Positions 25,616 to 34,127 are shown, numbered from the stretch's first letter. The stretch: DNA of 64,000 nucleotides from Butyrivibrio fibrisolvens (GCF_037113525.1 NZ_CP146963.1:1984001-2048000); one strand, 5' to 3'. Made by a program: numbers and translations. Notes: generated from the sequence alone by a model not told the origin.

Positions 25616-25663
25616 ATGGATAGTAATATGGAAGAAAAAAGCAGAAAAATGTCATATAAATAA
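25616..25663 (+). CDS. Possible 15-codon leader ORF upstream of the chemoreceptor
   Basis: AAGGAGGT (25603-25610) sits five bases before an ATG at 25616, which opens MDSNMEEKSRKMSYK and then a TAA. The ribosome-binding site is one of the best in the window, which is hard to explain if it is unused. It lies 165 bases upstream of the chemoreceptor gene. Just upstream, CACC-TTGC-GGTG and GGCC-containing stems suggest a structured leader. The 700-base gap 25129-25827 otherwise holds only the terminator, the minus-strand small ORF and AT-rich sequence. Confidence 0.4.
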   Translation: MDSNMEEKSRKMSYK

Positions 25664-25827
25664 TGGGCGTATATGTACTTACGTCTATTATTTAATTGTT
25701 TAAAATAATTTAAAGATATACATAAAATAGCTAAAAATGCCGATGAGAATACTATACGATATCTTTTTTTCACACTTATTCATCAATATAGTAATAAAAG
25801 TAATAGAAATTTACGGAGGAATCTATT

Positions 25828-27831
25828 ATGGCAAATGAAGGTAAGCAGTCTAAAAAGGCAAGGCAGCCTGGCCAGAAGAGCATTAAGACAAGACTTATTG
25901 CTGTTATGGTAGCTGTTGTATCAATTCCGCTTATAGTGTCTCTGGCTATAAGTTATTTTTCATCAACTAATAAAGCGCTTGAAGATGCTGAAACCTCCCT
26001 TAGCTGGCAGGCTCAGTATATTGCGTCTGAATTTAACACTGTTATAAAAGAAAATCTTGATATTATTCAGTCTGTTGCAAGTAATCCGACCACGATCGTA
26101 TATATGGAAGGAACAGCAGGAATAAGTGATGAAGTTATGATCCAGATGCTTCAGGCAAATGATGCGATTCTTGGCGATGGCAATGTAATTGCTATTGCGG
26201 ATACTACGGGTATGCAGGTTGTCAAAACAAGTGGAACACTTACAGATGTATCAACTAGAGAATACTATCAGGAAGCATTGAAGGGAAATTCCTATATCTC
26301 TAATGTACTTGTAAACAGTATAACCGGAGACAGAATGATAACGATGTGTGTTCCTATCAAGAACGAAAATGGAGATGTAATAGGAACAGTTCAGAGAAAC
26401 TATTCACTTGCTGCCCTTCATAACTTGCTTGCAGATAAAACAGAAGATGCCTTTGTTGCAGATAGAAATAATATCATGGCAGCTCATGCCAAGATGGAAA
26501 TAAGCGCAGAAGAGGAGTATGACCTTAGCGGTACTCCATATTGTGCAGAAGGTTCTGGAACAATTGTTGATAAGACAAGTTTTGATACTCCGCTTATCAT
26601 GTCATATTATGAAGATGATGTTACAGGATTTAAGGTCGTAGTATCTACTGATTATAATAAAGCAATGGCTTCTGCTAACAGCTCTGCAATGATCTCTATC
26701 GTAATAGGCGTTTTAATGCTTGTCGCTGCAGTTGTGATCTCATTCCTTATGGCTAAGAGTTTTACAGATCCTATTATGGAAGTTAATGAATCTCTGGCAC
26801 AGCTTGCTGATGGTAAATTCCAGACTATAAATAAATTCACTAAGCAAAAAGATGAATTTGGTGCAATGGTTAACAATACCAATACTGTAATTGGTAAGCT
26901 TTCCGGTATAGTTAACAGTATTAAGGCTTCCTCAGATACTGTTGAGACGTCTTCCATGGAATTATCAGACATGGCTAGTCAGATCTCTCAGACTACAGAA
27001 GATGTAGCAAATGCAGTTCAGGAAATTGCATCCGGTGCTACCCAGCAGGCTGATGAAATTCAGTCAGCATCTGAAAATGTTGGAAATATCGGAGATGCTG
27101 TTGTAGATGTACAGTCATCAACTAATGACCTTGAAGGTCTTGCAGGAAGAATGCAGGAAGCATCTGAAGCTTCATCTGCTTCTCTTTCTAACCTTCAGGA
27201 ATCCAGTAACGAGATGACAGGTAAGATAGATGAGATTTCAACAGCTATTTCTGCAACACAGAATGCTGTTACTAATATCAACGACAAGGTTGAGGGCATT
27301 TCCTCCATTGCAACTCAGACCAACCTCCTTTCACTCAATGCTTCTATCGAAGCAGCAAGAGCAGGTGAGGCGGGAAGAGGCTTCGCAGTTGTTGCTGAAG
27401 AGATCGGTAAACTTGCAGAAGATTCCAAGAACATGGCTGATGAGATCCGTAAAGAGATGGATATCCTCCTTGAGCAGTCTAAGGCAGCAGTTGACGCAGC
27501 TGAGTCTATCAAGGATAGTAATGGCAATCAGCAGACAGCTCTTGGTGAAACACTTCAGAGTGTAAACAGTATGCTTGAAGATATTGCATCTACAGTTGGA
27601 GGTGTTCAGAGAATTGCAGCAGGAGCTGAAACCTGTGAGACGTCCAAGAACTCTGTTGTTGATACAATGAGTGCTCTGTCGGCTATTTCAGAAGAGAATG
27701 CAGCTTCTTCACAGGAGACTGGAGCTTCCATGCAGGAACTTTCTGCAACAGTTACAACACTTGCAGAATCTGCTAAAGGACTTAAGGACGTAGCAGAGAA
27801 GCTTAATCAGGAGATGGCATTCTTCAAATAA
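25828..27831 (+). CDS. Methyl-accepting chemotaxis protein with dCache-type sensor
   Basis: A 667-residue chemoreceptor. A cytosolic N-terminus is followed by a membrane segment (about 25-45), an outside dCache-like domain (about 50-285, with TREYYQEALKGNSYISNVL and VPIKNENGDVIGTVQRNYSL) and a second membrane segment (about 288-312). After a HAMP region, the signalling hairpin contains SLNASIEAARAGEAGRGFAVVAEEIGKLAED (about 495-525). There is no C-terminal CheR pentapeptide. GGAGG lies 9 bases before the ATG. This shows that the cell has a chemotaxis system, although no other che genes are in the window. The ligand is unknown. Confidence 0.95.
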   Translation: MANEGKQSKKARQPGQKSIKTRLIAVMVAVVSIPLIVSLAISYFSSTNKALEDAETSLSWQAQYIASEFNTVIKENLDIIQSVASNPTTIVYMEGTAGISDEVMIQMLQANDAILGDGNVIAIADTTGMQVVKTSGTLTDVSTREYYQEALKGNSYISNVLVNSITGDRMITMCVPIKNENGDVIGTVQRNYSLAALHNLLADKTEDAFVADRNNIMAAHAKMEISAEEEYDLSGTPYCAEGSGTIVDKTSFDTPLIMSYYEDDVTGFKVVVSTDYNKAMASANSSAMISIVIGVLMLVAAVVISFLMAKSFTDPIMEVNESLAQLADGKFQTINKFTKQKDEFGAMVNNTNTVIGKLSGIVNSIKASSDTVETSSMELSDMASQISQTTEDVANAVQEIASGATQQADEIQSASENVGNIGDAVVDVQSSTNDLEGLAGRMQEASEASSASLSNLQESSNEMTGKIDEISTAISATQNAVTNINDKVEGISSIATQTNLLSLNASIEAARAGEAGRGFAVVAEEIGKLAEDSKNMADEIRKEMDILLEQSKAAVDAAESIKDSNGNQQTALGETLQSVNSMLEDIASTVGGVQRIAAGAETCETSKNSVVDTMSALSAISEENAASSQETGASMQELSATVTTLAESAKGLKDVAEKLNQEMAFFK

Positions 27832-27858
27832 GCATAAATGAGTATATAAAAGTATTGA

Positions 27859-27902
27859 TACCTACAGCTGTGGTGGTAACACACTTGGCTGTAGGTATTT
27901 TT
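27859..27902 (+). terminator. Rho-independent terminator after the chemoreceptor
   Basis: ATACCTACAGC and GCTGTAGGTAT form the stem, followed by TTTTTC. It shares the CCTACAGCT...GCTGTAGG stem with the terminator at 25190. Confidence 0.85.
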
Positions 27903-27912
27903 CATTAACAGA

Positions 27913-28166
27913 AACTTCGCACATATAGAATTGTCAAAGCTTTCGCGTATTCCTGAGGGCGGCCGTTAATAAATGATTTTCTTGTCATGAAAGTATTATA
28001 AAATTCAAGGCATGATATCTGGAGATTTTTATTCTAGGGTCCGAAACTCGCTTCGCTCAAACATGCGGTCCCTAAACAGAATAAAATACTCCATCTATCA
28101 AGCTCTTGAATTTAATAATACTTTCAAAGACAAGAAAATCATTTATTAACGGCCGCCCTCAGGAAT
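27913..28166. repeat. F3 long nested hairpin (no F2 insert)
   Basis: Terminal motif AACTTCGCAC at 27913, arms 27949-27986 and 28129-28166 matching perfectly over 38 bases, then inner arms around ATTCAAGGCATGATATCTGGAG and a tip with AAACTCGCTTCGCTC. The stem contains GGCGGCC/GGCCGCC, whereas other copies have GCTGGC/GCCAGC, again with both sides changed together. It is the closest empty-site relative of the F2-carrying copies at 15249 and 56351. Confidence 0.9.
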
Positions 28167-28190
28167 ATTTCTTCATGAGATCTCTCCTGA

Positions 28191-28225
28191 ATCGTTTTTC
28201 AATATAAATATATCGAAAAACGATA
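28191..28225 (+). promoter_or_regulatory. Operator-like inverted repeats upstream of the split promoter
   Basis: ATCGTTTTTC (28191-28200) pairs with GAAAAACGAT (28215-28224), and TATCG-AAAAA-CGATA (28211-28225) is itself a small palindrome. They lie just upstream of the -35 at 28234. They could bind the XRE protein encoded at 30596 if the ancestral promoter served that operon. Confidence 0.45.
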
Positions 28226-28233
28226 AAAATATA

Positions 28234-28262
28234 TTGACAATCGATTTGAGACGTCATATTAT
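28234..28262 (+). promoter_or_regulatory. Promoter cut off from its operon by the IS30 element
   Basis: TTGACA (28234-28239), 17 bases, TATTAT (28257-28262). The sequence after it, up to TCATGAATTTAGC at 28282-28294, continues after the insertion sequence at 30057 into the ribosome-binding site of the DUF2975 gene. Without the insertion, transcription would start about 65 bases before that gene. Confidence 0.65.
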
Positions 28263-28281
28263 AATTAACAGAAAGCTAAAG

Positions 28282-28294
28282 TCATGAATTTAGC
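28282..28294. repeat. Left target-site duplication of the IS30 element
   Basis: TCATGAATTTAGC occurs here and again at 30057-30069, directly flanking the element. Thirteen bases is long for IS30, but long duplications are known for some relatives such as IS1630. Confidence 0.8.
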
Positions 28295-30056
28295 GCTGAA
28301 TTGGAATCCGAGGTTCCAGTTTGCAAAAGTTAATTCCGTTTTACTAGAATACTCGCAAGAGTAAATTCCAGTAAAACTATATAGTTCCTGATTTTTAGGA
28401 AATTAGTATTGCAAAGTTGATTATTATTGGAATTTACAATTCCAAACACATTGTTTTGACTCATAAAAGCTGTTATGCTTTTTTCGAGATAAATATCTAT
28501 GAAAAAGTACGCACACTAATCGGAGGTCGAATTAAGCTTCCTTTTTCGCAAGATTAAATTCCACCCCTCTGAGAATCGGTATGTGTTCCGAATGGCGTAA
28601 GCTATTTTTACTTTTTCAGCAACAGAGGTGTGAGATTTATCTCGTTAGCAGGAATGAGCTTGATGTTAAGGGTATCAAGTACATTCTCACCGTGAAGGAA
28701 GCTGAACAGCTGATGTGAGGATTGGTTGTTCAGCTTTTTTCTATTGTATGAATTTATGTGACTCATCATAAGATAAATGTCATCTTGACACAGGTTATCA
28801 AACGATGTGCCTTTAGGAAGAACGCGACGTATCATCTCATGAGTTACTTCGCAACCTCCCTTCTGATTAGATCGTTGTGGATCACAATAGAAAATGCGGG
28901 TTCTACGTTCATTATTGTCATTAAACTCTATGGCAAGCGGATCAGTGAATTCGCTACCACGATCTGTAAGTATGACAGGAAAAAGCTGTGTGAATACATC
29001 ATGACCAAGCTTTTCATAAAGGTCATTAAATATGCACTTTACAGATTTTGCAGTATTAGCATCTCGTATAAAGGCAAGCATCAAACTACTGTCCCTAAAA
29101 TATATAGTCAGTAATACTTTTCCGCCTTTGCGACCTTCTACTGAATCCATTTCAACAACAGCTGTATCTGGATTAGCTGAAAGAAATGCTTCAAAATCTT
29201 CATATGTGCGTCCTATGTGGCACTGCTTGTCTACTCTGACAGGTTTTTTATGAGAACGAACACGGTAACGAACTTTTCGAGGAAGATCTATGTTGTCCAC
29301 AGATAGGAGACCGGCATCAATGTAGTTATAGATGGTCTTTTCATCAAGCATTATGTCATCTCCATTATTGACACAGATCATGTGTATTGACTGACCTTGC
29401 TTAACAAGTGGCGAAATGATCGCATCAATTCGTTTCAATTCAGTTGGTGTTATTGCGATTCCCTGCCGGCTTTCAGACCTTTGGGATTCATACTCTTGTT
29501 GAGCAGCCTTTGCTACATACAGGTGTCGTTCAAGCTTGCATCGATGGCGGGTATCGCAGCCGTTACATACATATGGAGGTTTATTTAATTTGCGACATGT
29601 AAGTTCCACAAAATCAGGGCAATGCTCAAAGCAGTTTCTGAAAGAGCACCTCCTGCAAATGCCATGATGCGGATTTTTGCATGGCTTGCATGCCTGCCCT
29701 ATTAGTGAACAATTAGCGCGTTTGGCACATGGGTTGTAACTACCACTTCGGGAATACTGTATATGGTTCTTTATTTCCTTTGCTATAGTGGAGGGATCTT
29801 TTCCTAGTTCTCTTCCTATATCAGTAAAGGAATCTCCCTCTCGGAGGGATACTTCGATAGTAGATCTGTCATCAAGAGTTAGATGTGCGTTTTTAGCCAT
29901 GGTTAATTCTCCTTGGTATACGCCATCCGGACTCTGGTGCTGAACTATAAATATATCACACCGGAATGTTTGCAAGACTTATTTCCGGTAGCAACTTTGC
30001 AACACTAAGTTCCAGTTTTTGGCTGAATGAACTGGAATTTAAGTTTTCAATTCAGC
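28295..30056. mobile_element. IS30-family insertion sequence, 1762 bp, complete
   Basis: The ends are imperfect inverted repeats of about 27 bases. Both start GCTGAATTG and share TTCCAGTT at positions 20-27. A 13-bp direct repeat flanks the element. It contains one transposase gene on the minus strand. The roughly 310 bases between the left end and the transposase stop hold further inverted repeats (for example GTTTTACT...AGTAAAAC at 28339-28376) and no other gene. Ends, gene and duplication all look intact, so the insertion is probably recent and potentially active. Confidence 0.85.
28608..29900 (-). CDS. IS30-family transposase
   Basis: A 430-residue DDE transposase. The N-terminus has a helix-turn-helix (HLTLDDRSTIEVSLREGDSFTDIGRELGKDPSTIAKEI), as is typical for IS30, followed by a Cys-rich zinc-binding region (about 55-115). 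The catalytic triad is in VVEMDSVEG (first D), ILTDRGSEFTDP (second D) and NQKGGCEVTHEMIRRVLPKG (E). The ATG at 29900 is chosen because AAGGAG lies 8 bases upstream; a 25-residue upstream extension is unlikely to be translated. No frameshift or stop interrupts the reading frame. Confidence 0.94.
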   Translation of the reverse strand: MAKNAHLTLDDRSTIEVSLREGDSFTDIGRELGKDPSTIAKEIKNHIQYSRSGSYNPCAKRANCSLIGQACKPCKNPHHGICRRCSFRNCFEHCPDFVELTCRKLNKPPYVCNGCDTRHRCKLERHLYVAKAAQQEYESQRSESRQGIAITPTELKRIDAIISPLVKQGQSIHMICVNNGDDIMLDEKTIYNYIDAGLLSVDNIDLPRKVRYRVRSHKKPVRVDKQCHIGRTYEDFEAFLSANPDTAVVEMDSVEGRKGGKVLLTIYFRDSSLMLAFIRDANTAKSVKCIFNDLYEKLGHDVFTQLFPVILTDRGSEFTDPLAIEFNDNNERRTRIFYCDPQRSNQKGGCEVTHEMIRRVLPKGTSFDNLCQDDIYLMMSHINSYNRKKLNNQSSHQLFSFLHGENVLDTLNIKLIPANEINLTPLLLKK

Positions 30057-30069
30057 TCATGAATTTAGC
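30057..30069. repeat. Right target-site duplication of the IS30 element
   Basis: Second copy of TCATGAATTTAGC, immediately followed by the leader and ribosome-binding site of the DUF2975 gene. Confidence 0.8.
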
Positions 30070-30093
30070 TATTCTCCATGGAGGAATTCACAA

Positions 30094-30585
30094 ATGAATA
30101 AACAGAATAAAGAAAGCCTTATTACAAGTGTAAAGGTTACTAAGATCTTTATAATACTTGTGGCTATTGCTTCGGTGATAACTTGCATCGTCGGGCCGAA
30201 GATCGTCTCTTATGTGACGCTTGAATCAAACGAAGGAGTCTTTGAATCTCCCTGGCTTACAGGGTATCCGAGATTCTGGATCATCATTATAGGCGGATAT
30301 ATCTGCGCTATCATATTGTTTGTAATGCTATATCAGCTTTACAGACTGGTTGTAAGGATAGATGGCGGAGAAGTATTTTCTGAACGTAATGTAAGATCAC
30401 TCAAGATCATAAGTGATGTAGTACTGATGGCCTGCGTGCTTACATTCATCATGGGCATTACCTGCGGCTTCTTTATTTTGCTTATCTGCGCAGCAGCAGC
30501 TTTTATGACAGCGATCATCAGAGTTGTCATGAACGCATTTAGTAAGGCAGTGGAAATGAAAGACGAACTGGATTATACGGTATAA
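30094..30585 (+). CDS. DUF2975 membrane protein
   Basis: A 163-residue membrane protein with four predicted helices (about 12-35, 65-87, 108-125, 128-150), a layout matching the DUF2975 family. VDGGEVFSERNVRSLK-like text between helices 2 and 3 (RIDGGEVFSERNVRSLKII) is the family signature. GGAGG lies 9 bases before the ATG. It is the first gene of a pair with the XRE regulator 10 bases downstream, a widely conserved Firmicute arrangement. The IS30 element separates it from the only good upstream promoter, so expression may be lowered or rewired. Its function is not known. Confidence 0.88.
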   Translation: MNKQNKESLITSVKVTKIFIILVAIASVITCIVGPKIVSYVTLESNEGVFESPWLTGYPRFWIIIIGGYICAIILFVMLYQLYRLVVRIDGGEVFSERNVRSLKIISDVVLMACVLTFIMGITCGFFILLICAAAAFMTAIIRVVMNAFSKAVEMKDELDYTV

Positions 30586-30595
30586 GGAGAGAGCC

Positions 30596-30805
30596 ATGAT
30601 AAGAGTGAATTTAGATGTAGTTATGGCTATGCGACATGTCGGCTCGGGTGATCTTGCTGACAGAGTTGATATAACTCCGGCCAATCTTTCAATTTTAAAA
30701 AATAATAAAGCTAAGGCAATTCGTTTCTCCACCCTTAACGCCCTTTGTAAGGAGCTTGGATGTCAACCAGGAGATATCCTTGAATATGTTGAGGATAAGG
30801 AGTAA
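30596..30805 (+). CDS. Small XRE-family regulator (YozG-like)
   Basis: A 69-residue helix-turn-helix protein consisting of the DNA-binding domain only: LAVVMAMRHVGSGDLADRVDITPANLSILKNNKAKAIRFSTLNALCKELGCQPGDILEY is the Cro/C1 fold of the YozG type (first residues read MIRVNLDVVMAMR). It follows DUF2975 with a strong AAGGAGA-like site. Such regulators usually control their own DUF2975 operon, and the TATCG-AAAAA-CGATA palindrome near 28211 is a candidate site. It ends 2 bases before the next start codon, so all three genes are probably co-translated. Confidence 0.92.
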   Translation: MIRVNLDVVMAMRHVGSGDLADRVDITPANLSILKNNKAKAIRFSTLNALCKELGCQPGDILEYVEDKE

Positions 30806-30807
30806 CG

Positions 30808-32151
30808 ATGGAGGTCGTTATGAAGACAATATCAACATCAAATGTATTTAAAATAGCAGCAATTATCAGTTATATAATTGGTTACATCTATTTGAAATTT
30901 GTTTTATGCCAGGATTTATTTGGAGTATATGGTCAAAGCGTATGGATGCTTATCTTTGCAGTGTTGTTTATCTTATGGACAGAAAGTTTTGCATATCTTC
31001 TTGGTAATACCTATCAGAAACTCAAAGAAAACGGCAAGTCAGTTGTAGAGCCGATCATATTCATGATCTGTGTTTTACTGCAGTCAATAGCAGCCTGTGT
31101 TTATGGACTTCACAGAGACTGGGATATATATCAGCTTTTGATATGGCACGGTACTATCATTTATTATGTAATGTGTCGTATGGGAATCCTTGCAGCAGGA
31201 AGAAGTGGTATCTTTTTTCTTACCGACTGTTTTACAGGAGCAGTAATGGTTCCTATTAGTAATTTTCTCCTTAGAGCCAGAAAGCTTTTCCATAAAGAAG
31301 GCAAACCTGAAGATGAAGAAAAAGATTTTTTTGCTCCTGACGCTGAAGAAGAAAAGCCTAAAAACAAAGATCTTGGTATAATAGCAGTCAGTGTTGTCGT
31401 AGCAATCATCGTTTGCGCTATAGCAATTTCACAGCTTGTCGGCGTATCTAAGACATTTGCAGGAATCAGCGAAGGATTTGTTGATTTTTGGGTAAATATT
31501 TTTTCTGCAGATAGTATAGCGGAATTTTTTGAAGATACATTTCCTATAATCCTGTTATCAATTCCTTTTGGATGCTGGCTGTATGCTCTGGTAGCGGGAT
31601 CTTTAACAAAAGAAGAAGTTGTATCTGCAAAAGAACTTGAGGAAGAAACTGAAAGCTTCCACACACTTCCTTCTTATTCTGCATATATAATCATCGGAAG
31701 TGTATGCGCATTGTATGGAATCTTTTTTATCAGTGCATTTATAGACCTTTTAAACGGCAATATCGCAACAACAGCTCACGAAGCTTCAGAATATGCAGTT
31801 GGAAGCTTCTGGCAACTTGTAAGAGTAGTAGTTCTTAACATGGCAATAATGGGTGCTTCATGTTTTGTGTCCAAAGAAGCATTGTGGACACAGAAGAAAA
31901 CAAGGATCCTTGCAACTATACTGTTTGTATTTGCACTTGCATTTGCACTTCTTGCAGCATTCCAGCTTGGTGTTTACATCGTTGGATATGGCTTTACACC
32001 TAGACGAATTCTGTCATCTTGGGTTGTAGTCAACATTGTGGTATGGTGCGTGCTCATACTTGTTAGACTTTATAAACAGATATCAGCCGCACAGATCGGA
32101 ATCTTGTTCGCAGCAGCGACATTCTCGATGGTTGTGTTGGGAAACTTCTAA
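30808..32151 (+). CDS. Polytopic membrane protein, DUF4153/DUF4173-like
   Basis: A 447-residue protein with about ten membrane helices. The first five pack within residues 8-155. A charged cytosolic loop (about 160-185, GKPEDEEKDFFAPDAEEEKPKNKD) is followed by five more up to the end. The second half (YSAYIIIGSVCALYGIFFISAFIDLL and RVVVLNMAIMGASCFVSKEAL) resembles DUF4153/DUF4173 transport-like proteins. Two start codons have good ribosome sites, 30808 and 30820; I give the first. It is directly downstream of the XRE gene. Function unknown. Confidence 0.75.
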   Translation: MEVVMKTISTSNVFKIAAIISYIIGYIYLKFVLCQDLFGVYGQSVWMLIFAVLFILWTESFAYLLGNTYQKLKENGKSVVEPIIFMICVLLQSIAACVYGLHRDWDIYQLLIWHGTIIYYVMCRMGILAAGRSGIFFLTDCFTGAVMVPISNFLLRARKLFHKEGKPEDEEKDFFAPDAEEEKPKNKDLGIIAVSVVVAIIVCAIAISQLVGVSKTFAGISEGFVDFWVNIFSADSIAEFFEDTFPIILLSIPFGCWLYALVAGSLTKEEVVSAKELEEETESFHTLPSYSAYIIIGSVCALYGIFFISAFIDLLNGNIATTAHEASEYAVGSFWQLVRVVVLNMAIMGASCFVSKEALWTQKKTRILATILFVFALAFALLAAFQLGVYIVGYGFTPRRILSSWVVVNIVVWCVLILVRLYKQISAAQIGILFAAATFSMVVLGNF

Positions 32152-32225
32152 GATTTAGGCTATAGAGATTTGCTGTAGTAGCAAATTTGAATTATATAAT
32201 AGCGATAAGAAATATTGAGTTTATA

Positions 32226-32265
32226 AAAAGAGCTTATGGATCAAGAATAATCCATAAGCTCTTTT
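32226..32265. terminator. Bidirectional terminator between convergent genes
   Basis: AAAGAGCTTATGGAT and ATCCATAAGCTCTTT form a perfect 15-bp stem with A- and T-tracts on both sides, serving the membrane protein gene (plus) and the secreted-protein gene (minus). Confidence 0.9.
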
Positions 32266-32303
32266 GTTATATATTAAAATTTAAAATCAATCATTATTAC
32301 TGA

Positions 32304-33983
32304 TCAGTCAAGATATGTGAATCCAAGAAGTGCAGCAAGTCTAAGGAATCCGCAATATCCATATTCATCAAGAAGTAAAGAATAATCGTAACCTGCAGGA
32401 ATAACATCTTTCTTCTTGAATCCGTCATGGTTGAATACGATAACATATTCTTCGTCAGGACGAGTCTGCATTGCTGCTATCATGTTGCTGTCAAGTGTAG
32501 CAACTTCAGATGTTTCGATAACTGCAACCCCGCCTACAGGAGCTCTGCCGATTGTAGTTGTAACAGCATCTCTGAACTGTACAGGTGTGATCTTGGACAT
32601 ATCAAGTGATACTGACAATGTTGCTACTACAGCATCTCCAAGCTCTGTTGTAGGAAGTGCGAGGCCTGCATCTGTAGATATGAAATCAATTCCATCTACA
32701 CTTCCGATATCTCCAGTATATGTAGGTGTGCCACCTGCTGAAGAATCTTCATCAACTATGGTTGCAGGAGTTCCGGTTTCGCTTGAGATTGTATCTTCAA
32801 TAATCTGCTTCATCCAAGCCTGAATTGTAACGCCACCGCCTGCAGGAACAGTGAGAATATAACGGCCATTTCCTATAGGGGTTGCCATAACGGCTGTGTA
32901 TTCGCTTAAATTATATCCACTCGGTACTTCAAACATGATAATCTGATTTGCATCAGCATAATTATAATATGCAGGCATCATACTAGTACTTGCTGTGTTT
33001 TGTACGACATTAAGCCCCTGCTGTTCAGTAATGTAAGTTGTAACACCATCAGTAGTATTTGCTGTTACAATACTTGCATTACTGACACCTGAAATCTTGA
33101 TGATATAATGAGGATTTTTATCTACACTTGGGTTGGAGTCACTACCATCTACTACTTGATAAACAAACAAGTTAGATGGAGATCCTTGTATTTGATCTTC
33201 GCTAATAGTATCGTTTATTACGGTTACATTTCCGTAAGCCACAGTAACGTCATTTGAATTGGATGATACAATAGTTCCTGAGCTGACAATATTACCTTCA
33301 ACATTTCCATTAATGTATATACTTCCTCTATCACTATCATTTGTTACTGTTCCATAAACATCACCAACAATGCCAACATCACCTGTACCAGTTACGTTAA
33401 CATCAGTAATGTGTCCAGCATCATTTCCTGAACTGGTTCTTTTTTCAGAAATGGCTACATCTCCTTGGCCACTGTTAGTAATACTACCGTTAACAGTAGT
33501 TCCAATTCCTATGACAGATCCATTTCCAGATGTGGAAATAGCATCGCCATAATCAGTAATAGTACCATTATTGATTTCAACTGAGCTAACAGTTTTATTA
33601 TCTATAACAACAATAAGAGAATTTGTTTTATCACCATCTGTAACTGTAGTAGTAGCAGTACTGCTTACTGTTAAAGCTGGATCGTTTTCATTTTGAACTA
33701 CAATATTAGCATTAACTCTAACTGTAGCATCATCATAATTATTATTGGTTGAACTATTGCCATTTGTGTTAATGGATGTGGTGAAATCGTTATTTTCTGA
33801 CGGTACTTCATTAACGGTAATTGTAACCTGAGTAGGACTGGATGGATTTCCTGGTTCTGTATCAGATGCGGTAACAACAACGGGTTCAGTGACAGGACTA
33901 TCTGCGAGTGCAACGATTGGAGCTTGGGAGACAAGTGCTACAGCGATACCTGTAGCTAAGACTGATTTGTGTGAGATTTTCAT
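32304..33983 (-). CDS. Secreted Asn/Thr/Ser/Gly-rich protein
   Basis: A 559-residue exported protein. MKISHKSVLATGIAVALVSQAPIVALA is a standard signal peptide with an ALA-D cleavage site. Residues 30-270 are rich in Asn, Thr, Ser and Gly with recurring short strands (NGTITDYGDAIS, GSVIGIGTTVNGSITNSGQGDVAIS, VNVTGTGDVGIVGDVYGTVTNDS), which look like a right-handed beta-helix. The last 200 residues form a more globular part that ends in LAALLGFTYLD. There are no LPXTG, lipobox or SLH motifs, so the protein is probably released or bound non-covalently. AAGGAGGT lies 7 bases before the ATG. An adhesin or matrix role is possible but unproven. Confidence 0.8.
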   Translation of the reverse strand: MKISHKSVLATGIAVALVSQAPIVALADSPVTEPVVVTASDTEPGNPSSPTQVTITVNEVPSENNDFTTSINTNGNSSTNNNYDDATVRVNANIVVQNENDPALTVSSTATTTVTDGDKTNSLIVVIDNKTVSSVEINNGTITDYGDAISTSGNGSVIGIGTTVNGSITNSGQGDVAISEKRTSSGNDAGHITDVNVTGTGDVGIVGDVYGTVTNDSDRGSIYINGNVEGNIVSSGTIVSSNSNDVTVAYGNVTVINDTISEDQIQGSPSNLFVYQVVDGSDSNPSVDKNPHYIIKISGVSNASIVTANTTDGVTTYITEQQGLNVVQNTASTSMMPAYYNYADANQIIMFEVPSGYNLSEYTAVMATPIGNGRYILTVPAGGGVTIQAWMKQIIEDTISSETGTPATIVDEDSSAGGTPTYTGDIGSVDGIDFISTDAGLALPTTELGDAVVATLSVSLDMSKITPVQFRDAVTTTIGRAPVGGVAVIETSEVATLDSNMIAAMQTRPDEEYVIVFNHDGFKKKDVIPAGYDYSLLLDEYGYCGFLRLAALLGFTYLD

Positions 33984-34007
33984 AGAAAAGACCTCCTTTT
34001 CCTAGAA

Positions 34008-34060
34008 ACATAGAAGTACGTCCGTGTACTTCCTACCATGTGCCATTACATCCTGTAATG
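34008..34060. repeat. F2 double-hairpin repeat (34.0-kb copy)
   Basis: ACATAG...CCATGT outer stem, AGAAGTACG/CGTGTACTTC inner stem and ATTACA-TCC-TGTAAT tail hairpin. The tail differs from the common CTACA-TCC-TGTAG but pairs perfectly. It lies between the secreted-protein gene (minus) and AT-rich spacer, within 25 bases of that gene's start. Confidence 0.8.
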
Positions 34061-34106
34061 ATTGAGACATTCAAGGCAATTGATCTATACCTGTCATGTC
34101 GATGGT

Positions 34107-34127
34107 CATATCAAATCATTTGATATG
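34107..34127. promoter_or_regulatory. 21-bp palindrome upstream of the secreted-protein gene
   Basis: CATATCAAAT-C-ATTTGATATG is a perfect palindrome, 124 bases upstream of the minus-strand gene and flanked by two TGTCGATG copies (one on each side). It is a plausible operator. The rest of the 542-base gap 33984-34525 is AT-rich and shows only the F2 repeat. Confidence 0.4.

Noticed and set aside
25521..25620. Cyclic di-GMP riboswitch in the chemoreceptor leader
   Set aside because: Stems are present, but the conserved GEMM core sequences are absent.
25723..25746. Sigma-28 type promoter for the chemoreceptor (TAAA and GCCGATGA)
   Set aside because: The GCCGATGA box is close to consensus, but the nearest TAAA is 12 bases away instead of 15, so I do not list it.
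28295..28607. Passenger gene or outward promoter in the left part of the IS30 element
   Set aside because: No frame of useful length was found, and the TTGACT at about 28457 has no -10 at a workable distance.
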